From positions 24,023,169 through 24,087,168 of the forward strand of contig NC_091220.1 in assembly GCF_040958095.1 (NCBI RefSeq): a stretch of 64,000 nt of DNA, given 5' to 3'. The notes under the pieces were generated by a model that saw only the letters and a program-made list of their open reading frames with translations, did not search any database and was not told the origin of the DNA. A program made the position numbers and the translations under genes. This document shows, in pieces, positions 61,616-64,000 of the stretch. This DNA is from Procambarus clarkii. Taxonomy: Eukaryota; Arthropoda; Malacostraca; Decapoda; Cambaridae. How positions within the stretch are numbered: the first letter of the stretch is position 1; each line of letters starts with the position of its first letter.

Positions 61616-63022
61616 ATGGTATCCATGTTTCCCTTTAAATCTTTTACATCTTCGATTACATCAAGTTCCCAAATAAAAAAATATGTAGACAAATATTTTT
61701 CAATTGGTTTAAATATTACTTTAGAACCATCTATAAGTAAATTAATACAATTTAACCCCCAAATTGTAAATGTTTATGCTATTAAAATATGGATGGGATC
61801 TACTCAAGAAGGATATCCTGCGGCATCCCAATTGCAATTTATACTGCGAGTCTTATTTAATGAGGCTGAAAATTATTGTTCTTATATGTTTGTAGAATTC
61901 TTCTCTAACATTGACCAAAGAAGCATCATGTTCTGTGAACATAATTTCAAGTACCCCCATGATCCGGATTACTAAATAGTGCCTATCAAGGGATATAGGT
62001 CCTACGCCAAAGATCCTTCCATATTTCTAATGATGATACAAGCTTCCAAGCAGGAACGAGAAGCTCTGAGAGAGATGATGATAGCAGACGGAATATCGAT
62101 TCCATCGTCATGTAGCAAAGTTGATCAGGCAGCGCTGAAAAAGCTTATGTCTATAAAACAATATTTGAATCGGCATTATTATTTCAGGCACATGATGTTT
62201 AAAAATATACGTTGGAAATTAACCCGAGATGTGAGAGCTTACGAAGCATGGTTTAAAAATAAAAAATGGCTTAAATACGTTAATCGCAGGATTATTCGAC
62301 ATAAACCCTATTGTTTACATGATGGGTTTGCATATTATCATCACAAGCCTCGTCAAGATATAATTTATAGGGACCCCAACTATAAACGTTATTATCCGTA
62401 TGGGGTACCTGAATATTGTAATAAATGGTCTGAAAATTATACATTTCGGGTTTTCAGTGATGGTGATAAAAAGTGTGATGATATATGTTGTATTAACATA
62501 GGAAAGCTTGACAGAATTTATCATTTAAATTCTGCGAAGAGAGAATTAATTGCTCGAATAGTGGCGAAAGACTATGGATCCTTTTATGTAGAAAGGGTAA
62601 ACCGCGTACTTTTCATAACCCGAAATCCCCATCTCTTTATGGACCTCATTCAAACGGGAGAAAAGGAAGAAATCTGTCGTTATATTATAGAAGACGAAGG
62701 TTTATCATCATCATCCTCACCACCACCTCCATGTAAAAACACCTACAAGCCAAATAGTTTGCAGGCAATGTGCGTCAATCAATTTATGAATTCCTTTTTG
62801 GATATTAATAGAATGGGATATTGGACCGTGGCCTGCTTACGTAGAACAATCAACACCAACCCTAATATTCCTCATTTTTTAAAACGCCAATTAATCAATG
62901 AAGTTCAACGGAATCTAATGATTAGATCATGGGAAAGAGCAGTAGCAGATGAAACAACTACTGAACTTTTATTTCAAACACACCACAGACCCCGAGATGA
63001 GAAACATTGGCAAATTGGATAG
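61616..63022 (+). pseudogene. Multigene-family member 4, nearly complete, one TAA
   Basis: A single frame from ATG 61616 (MVSMFPFKSFTSSI) to 63022 encodes about 468 residues with one TAA at 61973-61975, where member 1 has Asn-rich codons. N-terminal half: QIKKYVDKYFSIGLNITLE, YAIKIWMGSTQEGYPAASQ. C-terminal half: DGISIPSSCSK, YYFRHMMFKNIRWK, RVFSDGDKKCDDICC, FITRNPHLFMDLIQTGEKEE, a Ser/Pro run and a long helical end. No known domain is recognised. This copy defines the full length of the family. Confidence 0.7.
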
Positions 63023-63660
63023 CGATCACTATTCATACATTTTATATGGTTTAGTGACGGTGATGACCACTGCCATTTAATGAAACTCGTTCACATGTCC
63101 AAAACAGTAGTGACATATTTATTGGGATTGTGTAAGAGACACAAAGCACTGTGTAGTATTTTAAGTTATTTTACTGAATTGATTATGTTATAAAATATTT
63201 GTTTATTATTCTTATAATAAATAAATCTTGAAGTTAGGAGCAAATGCTAAAAGTATAAATAAAAACCATTGATGAATCTTAATAATGTAATAATGCCAAA
63301 CCAATTAATTCACATATTTCTTTACATTACAAAGGAAACTTAAGTAACTGAATGGACTCTGGCCGAAATCAAGGCCTTTAAAAACGTATTCGTCTTTCGT
63401 TTTGTATAGATCCTGTTGATCATTTCATTTACTGACGACGTCATTATACTTGGCTTCAATGTCCCCACCATCATTATTACCCCCTCCTCTCATATTATTT
63501 GAGATAACTAAAATTAAGTCAAATGGTATAAAAAGGGGAACTAATCATTATTAAAAGTACAAGTTTTCAACAACTATTGTCACTAATTAGAAATTAAATT
63601 TTTGTAAGAAGTGTATAAAAGTAATAAAAATTTAGAATTTCACTTAACTATTACATTCAT
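63023..63660. other. Intergenic stretch with inverted-repeat arm and TATA box
   Basis: Holds the left arm of the inverted repeat (63415-63450) and TATAAAAAGG at 63527-63536. The minus strand from 63444 encodes a 32-aa peptide beginning MTSSVNEMIN. Confidence 0.5.
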
Positions 63661-63723
63661 TTGCCCAAAACGAGTACAGTAATAATAAGTATAATGACGT
63701 CGTCAGTAAACGAAATGATCAAC
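63415..63723. repeat. Inverted repeat, 36-bp arms, one mismatch
   Basis: Arms 63415-63450 and 63688-63723 are reverse complements except one base and enclose a 237-base loop with a TATA box. Each arm encodes the start MTSSVNEMIN outward, so the structure is a head-to-head pair of short ORF starts. Confidence 0.85.
63527..63536 (+). promoter_or_regulatory. TATA box (TATAAAAAGG)
   Basis: Consensus TATA box 158 bases before the ATG at 63694. Confidence 0.5.
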
Positions 63724-63885
63724 TATATTTTATTCTTTAGAAAAGAGTATGATGCTGTAAAACTTAAACATATCTTAGTAACCTTTTATTCAAATGATGA
63801 ACTCCTAGCTACCAAAAAAATTTTGGTATCATATAATAATGGTAAGTGGTGGCCATTGGGAGTAGAAGAATTTCATTGTACATAA
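63694..63885 (+). CDS. Small unrecognised protein (63 aa)
   Basis: ATG 63694 (MTSSVNEMINYILFF) to the TAA at 63883-63885. The N-terminal residues lie in the right arm of the inverted repeat. It ends in EEFHCT just where similarity to the upstream region of member 4 starts. No family is recognised. Confidence 0.4.
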   Translation: MTSSVNEMINYILFFRKEYDAVKLKHILVTFYSNDELLATKKILVSYNNGKWWPLGVEEFHCT

Positions 63886-63952
63886 AGGGATTTACTCCTA
63901 CTAACATTCGGAATATTCAGCTGCATAAAGCTTTTAAAAAAACATTTTATCA

Positions 63953-64000
63953 ATGATTCCCTTTAAATCTTTTTCATCTTCGATTACATCAAGTTCCCAA
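63953..64000 (+). CDS. Multigene-family member 5, start only
   Basis: Bases 63880-64000 match 61546-61680 closely, and ATG 63953 starts IPFKSFSSSITSSSQ, as in member 4. The gene runs off the window. Confidence 0.6.
   Translation, partial: MIPFKSFSSSITSSSQ

Overview
This window looks like a chromosomal segment of a decapod crustacean genome that carries the decayed remains of a large double-stranded DNA virus. The eukaryotic side shows in long (TA)n, (GA)n, (AAT)n and poly-A runs, non-LTR and LTR retrotransposons, a piggyBac-like MITE, spliceosomal introns of 107-113 bp, and copies of animal housekeeping genes (S-adenosylmethionine synthetase, cytochrome c, dUTPase). The viral side is an AT-rich block of densely packed, mostly intronless ORFs on both strands: a family B DNA polymerase, an archaeo-eukaryotic primase joined to an SF3 helicase, an RPB3-like RNA polymerase subunit, a protein kinase, a Fic-domain protein, a macro-domain protein, a RING protein, a PIF-3-like cysteine-rich protein, a PPP1R15/GADD34-like protein, a mucin-like membrane glycoprotein and several repeat-rich or unrecognised proteins. 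The crustacean assignment is by general resemblance; no search was run.

Layout: 1-1161 is a LINE 3' end inserted in an unknown gene (1163-2410). 2.6-6.9 kb holds small genes and fragments (nuclease, PPP1R15-like, zinc-finger pseudogene, dUTPase pseudogene). 6.9-10.6 kb is a second LINE with an RNase H. 11.2-12.3 kb is an S-adenosylmethionine synthetase pseudogene. 12.5-20.1 kb holds two repeat-rich proteins, a palindrome cluster, an FBH1-like F-box protein and three unknown genes. 21.7-26.3 kb is a low-complexity gene split by a piggyBac-like MITE plus a zinc-finger gene. 26.6-34.8 kb is the best conserved block (Fic, PIF-3-like, primase-helicase, unknowns, RPB3). 34.9-45.2 kb has the mucin-like gene, an intact 477-aa unknown, the broken DNA polymerase and a proline-rich repeat protein. 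45.6-53.8 kb is a multigene-family region whose first member is split by a young Gypsy element (46521-52068). 54.0-58.9 kb carries unknowns, kinase, macro and RING genes. 59.6-64 kb has a cytochrome c retrocopy and more copies of the multigene family.

The combination of polymerase, primase-helicase, TATA-type promoters, spliced leaders and a PIF-3-like protein fits a virus that replicated in the nucleus and used host RNA polymerase II (nimavirus or other Naldaviricetes-like). The D5-like primase-helicase, RPB3 and PPP1R15-like genes would also suit a nucleocytoplasmic large DNA virus. I leave the family unresolved. The replication core is broken, while several accessory, host-like genes (RPB3, kinase, Fic, macro, RING, FBH1-like) remain open.

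The most unexpected signal is a TATA box plus short leader exon plus intron module that appears upstream of otherwise unrelated ORFs (the synthetase pseudogene and members of the multigene family). A second, different upstream segment is shared by the Fic gene and cytochrome c.
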